Shown here piece by piece: positions 43,171-51,002 of a stretch of DNA of 52,067 nt. Location of the stretch: positions 1 to 52,067 of the forward strand of contig JAAFIK010000033.1 in the NCBI GenBank assembly GCA_013298665.1, read 5' to 3'. A program made the position numbers and the translations under genes. The notes under the pieces are model-generated. The model did no database searches. It was not told the origin of the DNA and saw only the letters and a program-made list of their open reading frames with translations. The DNA comes from Chitinophagales bacterium (GTDB lineage: Bacteria; Bacteroidota; Bacteroidia; Chitinophagales; Chitinophagaceae). The stretch's first letter is position 1. Every line of letters starts with the position of its first letter.

Positions 43171-45375
43171 TTGAAATTTCCACTTTACAAGCAATTAGAT
43201 GCGATGGACTGCGGCCCCACCTGCCTGCGTATGGTGGCAAAGTACTATGGCCGATCCATTTCACTGGATTACCTGCGCAACAAGTCGCAGTACGGCAAAG
43301 CAGGCGTTTCGATGCTGGGGCTGTCGGATGCGGCGGAGAGTATCGGTCTCAAATCGATTGGTGCAAAACTAACTTTTGACCAACTGATCAATGATGCCCC
43401 CCTGCCGGCCATTATCCACTGGAAGCAATACCATTTTGTGGTGCTGACACCACAATCGACGAAGCACAAATTAATTATTGCCGACCCGGCAGACGGGATG
43501 ATCAGGCTGACGAAAGAAGAATTCCTTAAGCACTGGGTATCAACCACTGAGGGCGGTGAGGGTAAGGGTACCACGCTTTTGCTGGAGCCTACTCCGGCTT
43601 TTAAGGAAATGGACTTTACGGATTCGGAACAGACGCAGAAGAGTAAAGTGGGCTGGGGTTACCTGTTTACCTATGTAAAAGACCACCGGGCCTATTTTTT
43701 TCAGATTATGCTTGGGTTGCTGATCGGGAGCATCCTGCAACTCATTTTCCCCTACCTCACACAGAGTATTGTTGATACCGGTATCAACAGCCGTGACATC
43801 AATTTTATCCAGATCATCCTTGCTGCACAACTGATGCTGCTCTTTTCGCAAACGGTGGTGGAGTTTATCCGGAGCAGGATATTGCTGCACATCAGCACAC
43901 GGATCAATATTTCGCTGCTGTCGGGTTTCTGGGCCAAGCTGCTGAAGCTGCCTATGCAGTTTTTCGACAGCAAACACCCCGGCGACATCATACAGCGGAT
44001 CAACGATCACCACCGTATAGAAAGCTTCCTGACAGGAACCGCATTAAATACTTTTTTCTCCATCGTCAACCTGCTCATTTTTTCGGTGGTACTGCTTTCT
44101 TACAGTATAACCGTATTCATCATTTTCCTGGTGGGCAGTGCCTTATACCTGCTCTGGATCCGGTTCTTTTTAAAATACCGGCGCAAACTGGATTACCAGC
44201 GTTTTGGCATTGCCGCCAAAGAAAACAACGCCACGATGCAGTTGGTGTTTGGTATGCAGGAGATCAAACTCAACAATGCGGAAAATACTTACCGCTGGGC
44301 ATGGGAGGGTCTGCAGGCAGGATTGTTTAAACTCAATTTTAAAAACCTCTCGCTCAACCAGTACCAGCAGATTGGTGCCTTTTTTATCAACCAGGGCAAG
44401 AACATCATGATCACTTTTGTAGTGGCCAAACTGGTGATAGAGGGTTCACTTACGCTTGGCATGATGCTGGCCATTCAATACATCATTGGCCAGATGAACG
44501 GGCCGATAGAACAGTTGATCGGGTTTACCCAACAGGCGCAGGACGCAAAGATTTCACTGGAACGGCTGAATGATGTGCATTCGCTGGAGGACGAGGAACC
44601 CTATCACCAGCATTTTAACCATAGCCTGCCGGAAGCGCATAGCATTCACCTCAAAGACCTGTCTTTTACCTATCCTGGTGCAGGAAATGAACCGGTACTC
44701 AAAAACATTAACCTCACCCTGCCGATGGGAAAGGTAACCGCTATTGTGGGCATGAGCGGCAGCGGAAAGTCGACACTGATTAAATTACTCCTGCGTTTTT
44801 ATGAGAATTATAAGGGCGACATATACCTGGGACATTCTTCTTTTAAAACGATCAGTCCAAAATACTGGCGCAGCATCAGTGGTGCGGTGATGCAGGACAG
44901 TTTTATTTTTAATGACAATATCCGGAAAAACATCACCGTAACCGATGAAAAAGTGGATGAGGAACGGTTGCTGCTGGCCTGTAAAACAGCGAATATCCTA
45001 TCGTTTGTGGAATCGCTGCCCCTCGGTTTTTACACCAAACTGGGTGCAGAGGGGAATGGTATCAGTGGCGGGCAAAAGCAACGGCTGACGATTGCAAGAG
45101 CCGTGTATAAATCTCCGCAGTTCATGTTCTTTGACGAGGCGACCAATGCGCTTGATGCGAACAATGAAAAAGTAATTCTGGAAAACCTGCAGGCTTTCTT
45201 CCGGGGTAAAACGGTAGTGGTGGTTGCACACCGGCTCAGCACGGTGAAACATGCAGACAAGATCGTAGTGCTGGAAAATGGGGCGATTGCTGAAGAGGGA
45301 ACACATGCTGAGCTGACTTTGCGGAAAGGAAAATATTATGAATTGGTCAAAAACCAATTGGAGTTGGGCAACTGA
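43171..45375 (+). CDS. C39-peptidase ABC exporter (PCAT)
   Basis: A 734-residue bifunctional exporter. Residues 1-140 are an active C39 peptidase: Q8, nucleophile C14 in DAMDCGPTC, histidine in WKQYHFVVL near 93 and aspartate in IADPADG. Six membrane helices follow to about residue 460, then an ABC domain with Walker A GMSGSGKST, signature ISGGQKQR, Walker B FMFFDEAT and the switch histidine in AHRLST. It should remove the leader at a double-glycine site and export the core peptide. The start must be TTG at 43171, because the first in-frame ATG lies after Q8 and would remove part of the active site. Confidence 0.95.
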   Translation: MKFPLYKQLDAMDCGPTCLRMVAKYYGRSISLDYLRNKSQYGKAGVSMLGLSDAAESIGLKSIGAKLTFDQLINDAPLPAIIHWKQYHFVVLTPQSTKHKLIIADPADGMIRLTKEEFLKHWVSTTEGGEGKGTTLLLEPTPAFKEMDFTDSEQTQKSKVGWGYLFTYVKDHRAYFFQIMLGLLIGSILQLIFPYLTQSIVDTGINSRDINFIQIILAAQLMLLFSQTVVEFIRSRILLHISTRINISLLSGFWAKLLKLPMQFFDSKHPGDIIQRINDHHRIESFLTGTALNTFFSIVNLLIFSVVLLSYSITVFIIFLVGSALYLLWIRFFLKYRRKLDYQRFGIAAKENNATMQLVFGMQEIKLNNAENTYRWAWEGLQAGLFKLNFKNLSLNQYQQIGAFFINQGKNIMITFVVAKLVIEGSLTLGMMLAIQYIIGQMNGPIEQLIGFTQQAQDAKISLERLNDVHSLEDEEPYHQHFNHSLPEAHSIHLKDLSFTYPGAGNEPVLKNINLTLPMGKVTAIVGMSGSGKSTLIKLLLRFYENYKGDIYLGHSSFKTISPKYWRSISGAVMQDSFIFNDNIRKNITVTDEKVDEERLLLACKTANILSFVESLPLGFYTKLGAEGNGISGGQKQRLTIARAVYKSPQFMFFDEATNALDANNEKVILENLQAFFRGKTVVVVAHRLSTVKHADKIVVLENGAIAEEGTHAELTLRKGKYYELVKNQLELGN

Positions 45376-45431
45376 TTATTGACGACCTGTATGATAGGGA
45401 TCACCAATCATCGGGATAAAAAGGATACGAT

Positions 45432-46949
45432 TTGGAAACAGACGATACATTATTGCCGCCAGGCGATGCCGGAGAGCTGGCAGGGGATTCGCCCGGAATG
45501 CCGGGCGCTCTTCCTCCTGCTATGGAGCCGCCTGGCGCTTCTGCACCGCCTGCCGGAAGCTGGGGGACTCCGGCGGCAATTGACGAGCCAGAAACCGCAT
45601 TGGCAAAGCCACCAGTTGGTCTTGCCCTGCCGGGTGCTGCGGAAAATGCCCCCACTACAAAAAATACATTTGCTGATCATGGCAGTGAAATTGAGGAAAT
45701 AATTTCAAAGCGGCCGCCCTTCCTGGTACGGCGGGGAACAGTGCTTTTTTTACTGATGCTGATCCTGCTGGGGGTGATCTGCTGGTTTATACAGTACCCC
45801 GATGTGGTGTATGCCAGGGCCAGGCTGAACAGTGTGAATGCCCCAAGGGAAGTCATTACCAAAACAGACGGTCGGTTGATCAAAATTGCGGTAAAGGAAG
45901 GGGAGCGGGTAAATGCAGGGCAGGTATTGGGCTATATGGAAAGCATCGCCAACCCTGCATCGGTAGTAGGGGTTGAGCAGCAGTTGGATACCATTAACAG
46001 CCTCATCAGCCAGGGACGGACGGATGAGATTACCCGTTTCTTTCCGGATTATACCAACCAGCAGTTCCTGAGCAAGCTCGGCGAACTGCAAACGCCTTAT
46101 CAATCGTTTATACAATCTTTTATTACGTTCAGGGATTACCTGAACAGCGGGTTCTTTTTACGGAAGAAAGCGATGCTTGCCGGGGATATGCAGAATATTC
46201 AGCGGCTTCATGGGATACTGACCGATCAGAAGGCCCTGCTCCAGCAGGATCTTTCCCTGAGCAATGAAACCTTTGGCGCCAATGAGGCCCTTGTAAAAGA
46301 CAAAGTGATTTCGGCGCTTGATTACCGGAATGAAAAGAGCAAACTGATCGTCAAACAGTTGTCGCTGCCGCAGATCAACAGTTCCATTGTCAGCAATGAA
46401 GGACAGCAGAACGAGAAAAGAAAAGAAATTGCTGAACTGGAAAACCAGATCGCGGTACAGAAGAATACCTTTATTCAGGCATTGCAAACGATGAAAAGCC
46501 AGGTGCAATCCTGGACGGTAAAATACCTGCTCAAAGCACCGGTAGCAGGAGTGGTTTCCTTTACGGGCTTTTTTCAGGAAAACCAGGAAATGAAAACAGG
46601 GCAGGGGTTGTTTTATGTGCAGCCTGATAATATTGCTTATTTTGTTGAAGTACTGATTCCGCAGTACAATTTTGGCAAAGTAAAACCAGGTCAGCAGGTA
46701 TTGCTTAAATTCCAGGCCTATCCATTTGAGCAGTATGGATCGGTATTGGGTACGATTGACTTTATCAGCAATTCGCCCACCGACAGCGGTTATCTGGCAA
46801 AAGTGGTGCTGCCGGAAGGCCTGCAAACAAACTATAAAAAACCCTTGCAATACCGTAACGGGCTGCTGGCAGAAGCAGATATCATCACTGCGCGAATGCG
46901 GCTGCTGGAACGTTTTTATTACAATATGTCCAGACAGTTCAGCCGGTAA
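45432..46949 (+). CDS. HlyD-family periplasmic adaptor of the exporter
   Basis: A 505-residue membrane-fusion protein linking the ABC exporter to an outer-membrane channel. A membrane helix (VLFLLMLILLGVICWF) lies at about 102-120, then the split biotinyl-lipoyl domain (ITKTDGRLIKIAVKEGERVNAGQVLG and LKAPVAGVVSF) around a long coiled-coil, and a C-terminal beta-barrel. The first 85 residues form an unusual Pro/Ala/Gly-rich tail absent from usual family members, directly followed by the normal EIEEIISKRPPF start. Translation seems to begin at TTG 45432, preceded by AAAAAGGA; no ATG in frame gives the whole family domain earlier than residue 23. No outer-membrane TolC-like gene is adjacent. Confidence 0.88.
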   Translation: METDDTLLPPGDAGELAGDSPGMPGALPPAMEPPGASAPPAGSWGTPAAIDEPETALAKPPVGLALPGAAENAPTTKNTFADHGSEIEEIISKRPPFLVRRGTVLFLLMLILLGVICWFIQYPDVVYARARLNSVNAPREVITKTDGRLIKIAVKEGERVNAGQVLGYMESIANPASVVGVEQQLDTINSLISQGRTDEITRFFPDYTNQQFLSKLGELQTPYQSFIQSFITFRDYLNSGFFLRKKAMLAGDMQNIQRLHGILTDQKALLQQDLSLSNETFGANEALVKDKVISALDYRNEKSKLIVKQLSLPQINSSIVSNEGQQNEKRKEIAELENQIAVQKNTFIQALQTMKSQVQSWTVKYLLKAPVAGVVSFTGFFQENQEMKTGQGLFYVQPDNIAYFVEVLIPQYNFGKVKPGQQVLLKFQAYPFEQYGSVLGTIDFISNSPTDSGYLAKVVLPEGLQTNYKKPLQYRNGLLAEADIITARMRLLERFYYNMSRQFSR

Positions 46950-46972
46950 CACAGAAAAATGACGGGGTTCGT

Positions 46973-46980
46973 TATATTTG
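46973..46980 (+). promoter_or_regulatory. Candidate -7 element of the fnr-like gene
   Basis: TATATTTG is an exact TAnnTTTG match, 24 bp before the ATG at 47005. It also supports that ATG over an upstream in-frame TTG at 46978. Confidence 0.55.
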
Positions 46981-47004
46981 TATCAAATTGCTTTTGTTCC
47001 ATTC

Positions 47005-47718
47005 ATGTCATTCAAACACGATTTAATCGCAGATTGCAGCCATTGTGCCAAACGATTTACCAATGTATTTTGTATGGCTCAGCACGACAGCATGGAAAAT
47101 ATCAATGCGGGGAAGATTTGCACAGCCTATAAAAAAGGGGAGTACATTTTCAAGGAGGGCATGATGCCGCACGGGGTGTTTTGTGTGAACCAGGGGAAAA
47201 TAAAACTGGCCAAGATGGGTGATGACGGCCGGGAGCAAATCATTCGTTTGGTAAAACCAGGCGATCCTCTGGGCTATCGGTCGCTGCTGAGCGGAGACCG
47301 GTACAATGCTTCTGCCGTCGCGCTGGAGGACTGCGGTGTCTGTTTTATACCCCGTGAGTTATTTATGGGCATTCTTCAGCAGGACAGCAGCCTTTCGCTG
47401 GAAATGATGAAATTATTGTCTAATGACCTTCGTAAGGCTGAATTGCAGATTACCCATATGGCGCGCAAACCTGTTCGTGAACGAATGGCGGAAGCCCTGT
47501 TGTTTATCAAAGAAACCTATGGATTTTCAGAAGACGGTATTACGGTAAACGTCATTTTCAGCCGGGAAGACATTGCCAACCTCGCAGGTACCGCTACCGA
47601 AACGGCGATACGCTTATTGTCGGAATTTAACAAAGAAAATATGATCAGGTTGTCGGGTAAAAAAATCATCATTACCGATCTGGCCAAACTGATCAGGACA
47701 GCCAATCTCAACGACTAA
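47005..47718 (+). CDS. Crp/Fnr family regulator, FNR-like
   Basis: A 237-residue regulator with a cyclic-nucleotide-binding-type domain and a C-terminal winged HTH (FSREDIANLAGTATETAIRLL). The N-terminus has C11-x2-C14 and C23, and DCGVC in the sensor domain adds a further cysteine near position 110; this resembles the oxygen-sensing [4Fe-4S] ligands of FNR, though spacing differs from the E. coli protein. It sits at the head of a cbb3 oxidase locus, so low oxygen is the likely signal and the downstream genes the likely target. It could also act as a redox sensor of another kind. Confidence 0.88.
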   Translation: MSFKHDLIADCSHCAKRFTNVFCMAQHDSMENINAGKICTAYKKGEYIFKEGMMPHGVFCVNQGKIKLAKMGDDGREQIIRLVKPGDPLGYRSLLSGDRYNASAVALEDCGVCFIPRELFMGILQQDSSLSLEMMKLLSNDLRKAELQITHMARKPVRERMAEALLFIKETYGFSEDGITVNVIFSREDIANLAGTATETAIRLLSEFNKENMIRLSGKKIIITDLAKLIRTANLND

Positions 47719-47876
47719 CCCTTCCGCTCCTCATTCCTTCCGCTATTGTATGGCTGTTGCTATGCTGCACTTGCCCGGTGTTGAAAGGTAAAGTATGACG
47801 AAAATCATGTTTTACCACTGCTTCCGTCATTTCCTGCCGTTGAACTTATCGCCACTTTTGTAAGAAATATTGACCG

Positions 47877-48377
47877 ATGGTATATAAGGTACAAGCGGAT
47901 CCGCTCTTACTGTTTTCCGGAACGGTGGCCATGTATAAAACGCAGTTGTTTGAGCAGGTATATCCCGGTATATATAAACGATTAAAGCAAATCTGTAGTT
48001 TCCTGGATGAGTTGAAGAGCGTTGAAGATACGGCAGGTCTGATATCCGCTATACATCACCTCAGTACATCGTTTGATGAATATTGCTGTAAAGAGAAGCT
48101 GGTACTTTTCCCTTTTCTTGAACAACTCGAAAATACCAACAGTAAAGCACCTTCCTGTAAGCCTTTTAAAAACATCAGGGCGCATTATACCGCCATCATG
48201 AATATGGCAGCCAGTATGAAACAGATGCGCAGTGATGTACAGGATGAACATCATGCCACCCGCCTCATGGAAATGATTTCCGCTTTTGAAAATGCGTTTA
48301 CGCAGGTACACCGCAGTAAGGATGAACAATTGTATGCCAGGTTCAGCAATTGCAGCCGGAGGTGCACCCTTTTATGA
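47877..48377 (+). CDS. Hemerythrin-like protein in the cbb3 locus
   Basis: A 166-residue helical protein whose layout resembles hemerythrin/RIC-type di-iron proteins: FDEYCCKEKLVLFPFLEQLE near residue 65-85 and QVHRSKDEQLYARF near 145-158 stand where the HxxxE and HxHKE motifs are expected. Several of the usual iron ligands are replaced (E and K in place of histidines), and the ending is cysteine-rich. So it may have lost iron or bind it differently. It overlaps the copper ATPase start (ATGA), which means translational coupling, so it probably works with cbb3 assembly or oxygen/NO sensing. Confidence 0.6.
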   Translation: MVYKVQADPLLLFSGTVAMYKTQLFEQVYPGIYKRLKQICSFLDELKSVEDTAGLISAIHHLSTSFDEYCCKEKLVLFPFLEQLENTNSKAPSCKPFKNIRAHYTAIMNMAASMKQMRSDVQDEHHATRLMEMISAFENAFTQVHRSKDEQLYARFSNCSRRCTLL

Positions 48378-50788
48378 ACACCGCGCCACCACTGGTATCT
48401 TCCTGCTTTCATTGTGGCGATGATTGTAACGGAACGGCGATCGCTGCCGGCGATAAATTCTTTTGCTGTAATGGTTGTAAGACCGTTTTTCAGTTGCTGC
48501 ACGAACATGACCTGGATCACTATTATTGCCTCAATGAATCGCCGGGTAAAACCGTAACCGATGTTTCGCCAACAAAGTTTCAGTTCCTGGATGAAGCAGG
48601 CATAGCGGGTAAATTGCTTTCCTTTTCCAGTCCGGAACAAAACCAGGTTAGTTTTCACCTGCCACAAATCCATTGCAGCTCCTGTTTGTGGTTGCTGGAA
48701 AATCTGCCATCCATGAACCCGGCTGTTATTTCCTCGCGGGTCAACTTCCCTGCCAAAACTGTCCATATTGCCTATCAGCCAGCCAACATTTCACTGCGGC
48801 AACTGGCTGAACTGCTGACAGCGATGGGGTATGAACCCCATATTTCCATGCAGGATGCCGATGCAGCGCCTCAAAGCTTTACAGTTAGAAAGGCGGCCTG
48901 TAAACTTGGCATTACCGGGTTTTGCTTTGCCAATATCATGCTCATCAGTTTTCCGGAATACCTGGGACTTGGGGGGACGGGCGATCGCCTGCTTGTTTCA
49001 TTTTTCCGGTATATTAATCTTGCCCTCTCGCTACCGGTTGTTTTTTATGGCGCCGGTGAGTTTTTCACCAATGCCATGCACAGTTTCAGGCAGCGGTATG
49101 TGAACATTGATGCGCCGATTGCCCTTGCTATTGCCATTACATTTGCGCGGAGCTGCCGGGATATTCTTCATGGTACCGGTGGAGGCTATCTCGACAGCAT
49201 GAGCGGGATCGTCTTTTTTATGCTCATTGGCCGTACGCTGCAAAACCGGGTCTACTACGCCTTACGGTTTGACCGTGATTACAAATCCTTTCTCCCCATT
49301 GCGGTTACGGTATTGAAAGACCAGGAGGAGCAGATATGCCCGGTGCAGGATATCAGGAAAAATGACCTTATTCTGCTCCATCACCAGGAAATCCTTCCGG
49401 TAGACTGCCTGCTCTCGAAGGGAAAGGCATTGATTGATTACAGCTTTATTACCGGCGAAACCGCAGCTACGGTTGTACAAACAGGTGAGTTGCTTTATGC
49501 GGGCGGGAAAGTACAGGGTGCAGGTATTACTGTTGTGGCCATCGCTCCTTTTTCACAAAGTGGCTTTACCCAACTCTGGAACAATAAGGCTTTTGCAAAG
49601 ACCGGCAACGGACGGGCAACCATGTCCAATACCATCAGCAGGTATTTTTCCGTTGTTCTTTTTGCCATTGCCCTTCTGGCATTCGGATACTGGCAGTATC
49701 ATGATCCTGCCAGGGCCTGGCATGTGCTTACTTCAATACTTATTGTAGCCTGCCCCTGCTCGCTGCTGCTGAGTACTACATTTACTTACGGGTATATCAC
49801 GGCCATTTTTTCGCGAAGCGGGTGCTTTGTTAAAAATGCCCAAACGATAGAACGGTTGGCCGGGACTTCGCATATCGTTTTCGACAAAACGGGAACACTT
49901 ACGGAGGTTGCGCAACTTCCGGTGAAAATAGTGGTGATCGAATGGACTCCGGAAGAAAAGGACATCGCACTTTCACTCATGGCCCAATCGGTACACCCAC
50001 TCAGCCGTGCGATTGTGCAGCATTTCGGCCGGTACGAAAAACGCAGGATCACCCATTTCAGGGAAGTGGCGGGTATGGGTATTGAAGCTTATAATGACGA
50101 CAGGCATATTAAGATCGGCAGCAGCCGGTTTATTGGTAACGGTGACACCAGCAGTGATGAAAGCGAGGTGCTGGTATGGATAGATGGGCAGACAAAGGCC
50201 CGTTTCCAGGTTGTCAACCGGGTAAAACCGGGCATGAACAAGCTTTTACAGGGATTATCCGGCTTCCGTCTTTCGTTGCTCAGCGGCGATCATGAACGAT
50301 ACCGGAAGCAGATGGAAGCATTGATGCCGACGGGTGCATCCATACATTTTCAGCAAACGCCGCAACTGAAGCTGGATTATATTCAACAGTTGCAGGAACA
50401 GGGTGAACGGGTACTCATGGTGGGTGACGGGCTGAACGATGCGGGCGCATTGCAACAGGCAGATACGGGTATTGCCATTGTTGCCGATACCTGTTCGTTT
50501 CCCCCTGCCTGTGATGCAGTGCTGGAGGCGAAACAACTGCACCGGTTGCATGATTTTATCCTTGTTGCGCGGAGGGCGGTACGGCTGATTATTGCCGGGT
50601 TTATCTATTCGGTACTGTACAATATTGCTGGTCTTTATTTTGCTGCAACCGCACAACTCACCCCCATGGTGGCTGCGATACTCATGCCACTGTCTTCCAT
50701 AGGCATTGTGGGCATTACTGCACTGGGCAGCCGGTATATTGGTATGCGGTTGCGTAAAAAAACTGACGAAAATCATATTTATGGCTAA
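48374..50788 (+). CDS. ccoI: Copper-translocating P-type ATPase of the cbb3 locus
   Basis: An 804-residue P1B-type ATPase that moves copper for cbb3 oxidase assembly. The N-terminus has a Cys-rich metal site (CFHCGDDC, FCCNGC) and an HMA domain with HCSSC. Eight membrane helices surround the CPC motif in ACPCSLLLS; the actuator has TGE, the phosphorylation site is DKTGTLTE, and GDGLNDAG is near the end. These features match CcoI/FixI. ATG 48374 overlaps the previous stop as ATGA; an upstream TTG-type start would add eight residues. It is followed by ccoS and ccoN. Confidence 0.95.
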   Translation: MNTAPPLVSSCFHCGDDCNGTAIAAGDKFFCCNGCKTVFQLLHEHDLDHYYCLNESPGKTVTDVSPTKFQFLDEAGIAGKLLSFSSPEQNQVSFHLPQIHCSSCLWLLENLPSMNPAVISSRVNFPAKTVHIAYQPANISLRQLAELLTAMGYEPHISMQDADAAPQSFTVRKAACKLGITGFCFANIMLISFPEYLGLGGTGDRLLVSFFRYINLALSLPVVFYGAGEFFTNAMHSFRQRYVNIDAPIALAIAITFARSCRDILHGTGGGYLDSMSGIVFFMLIGRTLQNRVYYALRFDRDYKSFLPIAVTVLKDQEEQICPVQDIRKNDLILLHHQEILPVDCLLSKGKALIDYSFITGETAATVVQTGELLYAGGKVQGAGITVVAIAPFSQSGFTQLWNNKAFAKTGNGRATMSNTISRYFSVVLFAIALLAFGYWQYHDPARAWHVLTSILIVACPCSLLLSTTFTYGYITAIFSRSGCFVKNAQTIERLAGTSHIVFDKTGTLTEVAQLPVKIVVIEWTPEEKDIALSLMAQSVHPLSRAIVQHFGRYEKRRITHFREVAGMGIEAYNDDRHIKIGSSRFIGNGDTSSDESEVLVWIDGQTKARFQVVNRVKPGMNKLLQGLSGFRLSLLSGDHERYRKQMEALMPTGASIHFQQTPQLKLDYIQQLQEQGERVLMVGDGLNDAGALQQADTGIAIVADTCSFPPACDAVLEAKQLHRLHDFILVARRAVRLIIAGFIYSVLYNIAGLYFAATAQLTPMVAAILMPLSSIGIVGITALGSRYIGMRLRKKTDENHIYG

Positions 50789-50820
50789 GGCTGCACATTT
50801 TTTCTCTTTCAGGGCGGAGA

Positions 50821-50828
50821 TAGCTTTG
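50821..50828 (+). promoter_or_regulatory. Candidate -7 element of ccoS/ccoN
   Basis: TAGCTTTG is an exact TAnnTTTG match, 17 bp before the ccoS start codon; it may give the oxidase genes their own promoter. A -33 TTG is not seen. Confidence 0.5.
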
Positions 50829-50845
50829 CGAATAATACCAATCAT

Positions 50846-50995
50846 ATGACTGTCATTATCATTCTTCTTTCCGTAAGCCTTACTGTAGCACTTTTTTTCC
50901 TTGCGGCCTATTTGTGGAGTGTAAAAACGGGGCAGTTTGAAGATGATTTTTCTCCGGCACAGCGTATCCTTTTCGACGACAAATCCATAAACTAA
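50846..50995 (+). CDS. ccoS: cbb3-type cytochrome oxidase assembly protein CcoS
   Basis: A 49-residue protein: one membrane helix at about residues 3-24 ([20 protein letters not shown]), then [22 protein letters not shown], which is the conserved CcoS tail (split here for length: [11 protein letters not shown], then PAQRILFDD). CcoS helps insert cofactors into cbb3 oxidase. It lies between ccoI and ccoN, 7 bp before the latter, as is usual. It is easy to miss because of its size. Confidence 0.92.
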   Translation: MTVIIILLSVSLTVALFFLAAYLWSVKTGQFEDDFSPAQRILFDDKSIN

Positions 50996-51002
50996 TACGA
51001 CA

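Noticed and set aside
46158..46952. 264-codon minus-strand frame
   Set aside because: Antisense to the HlyD adaptor gene.
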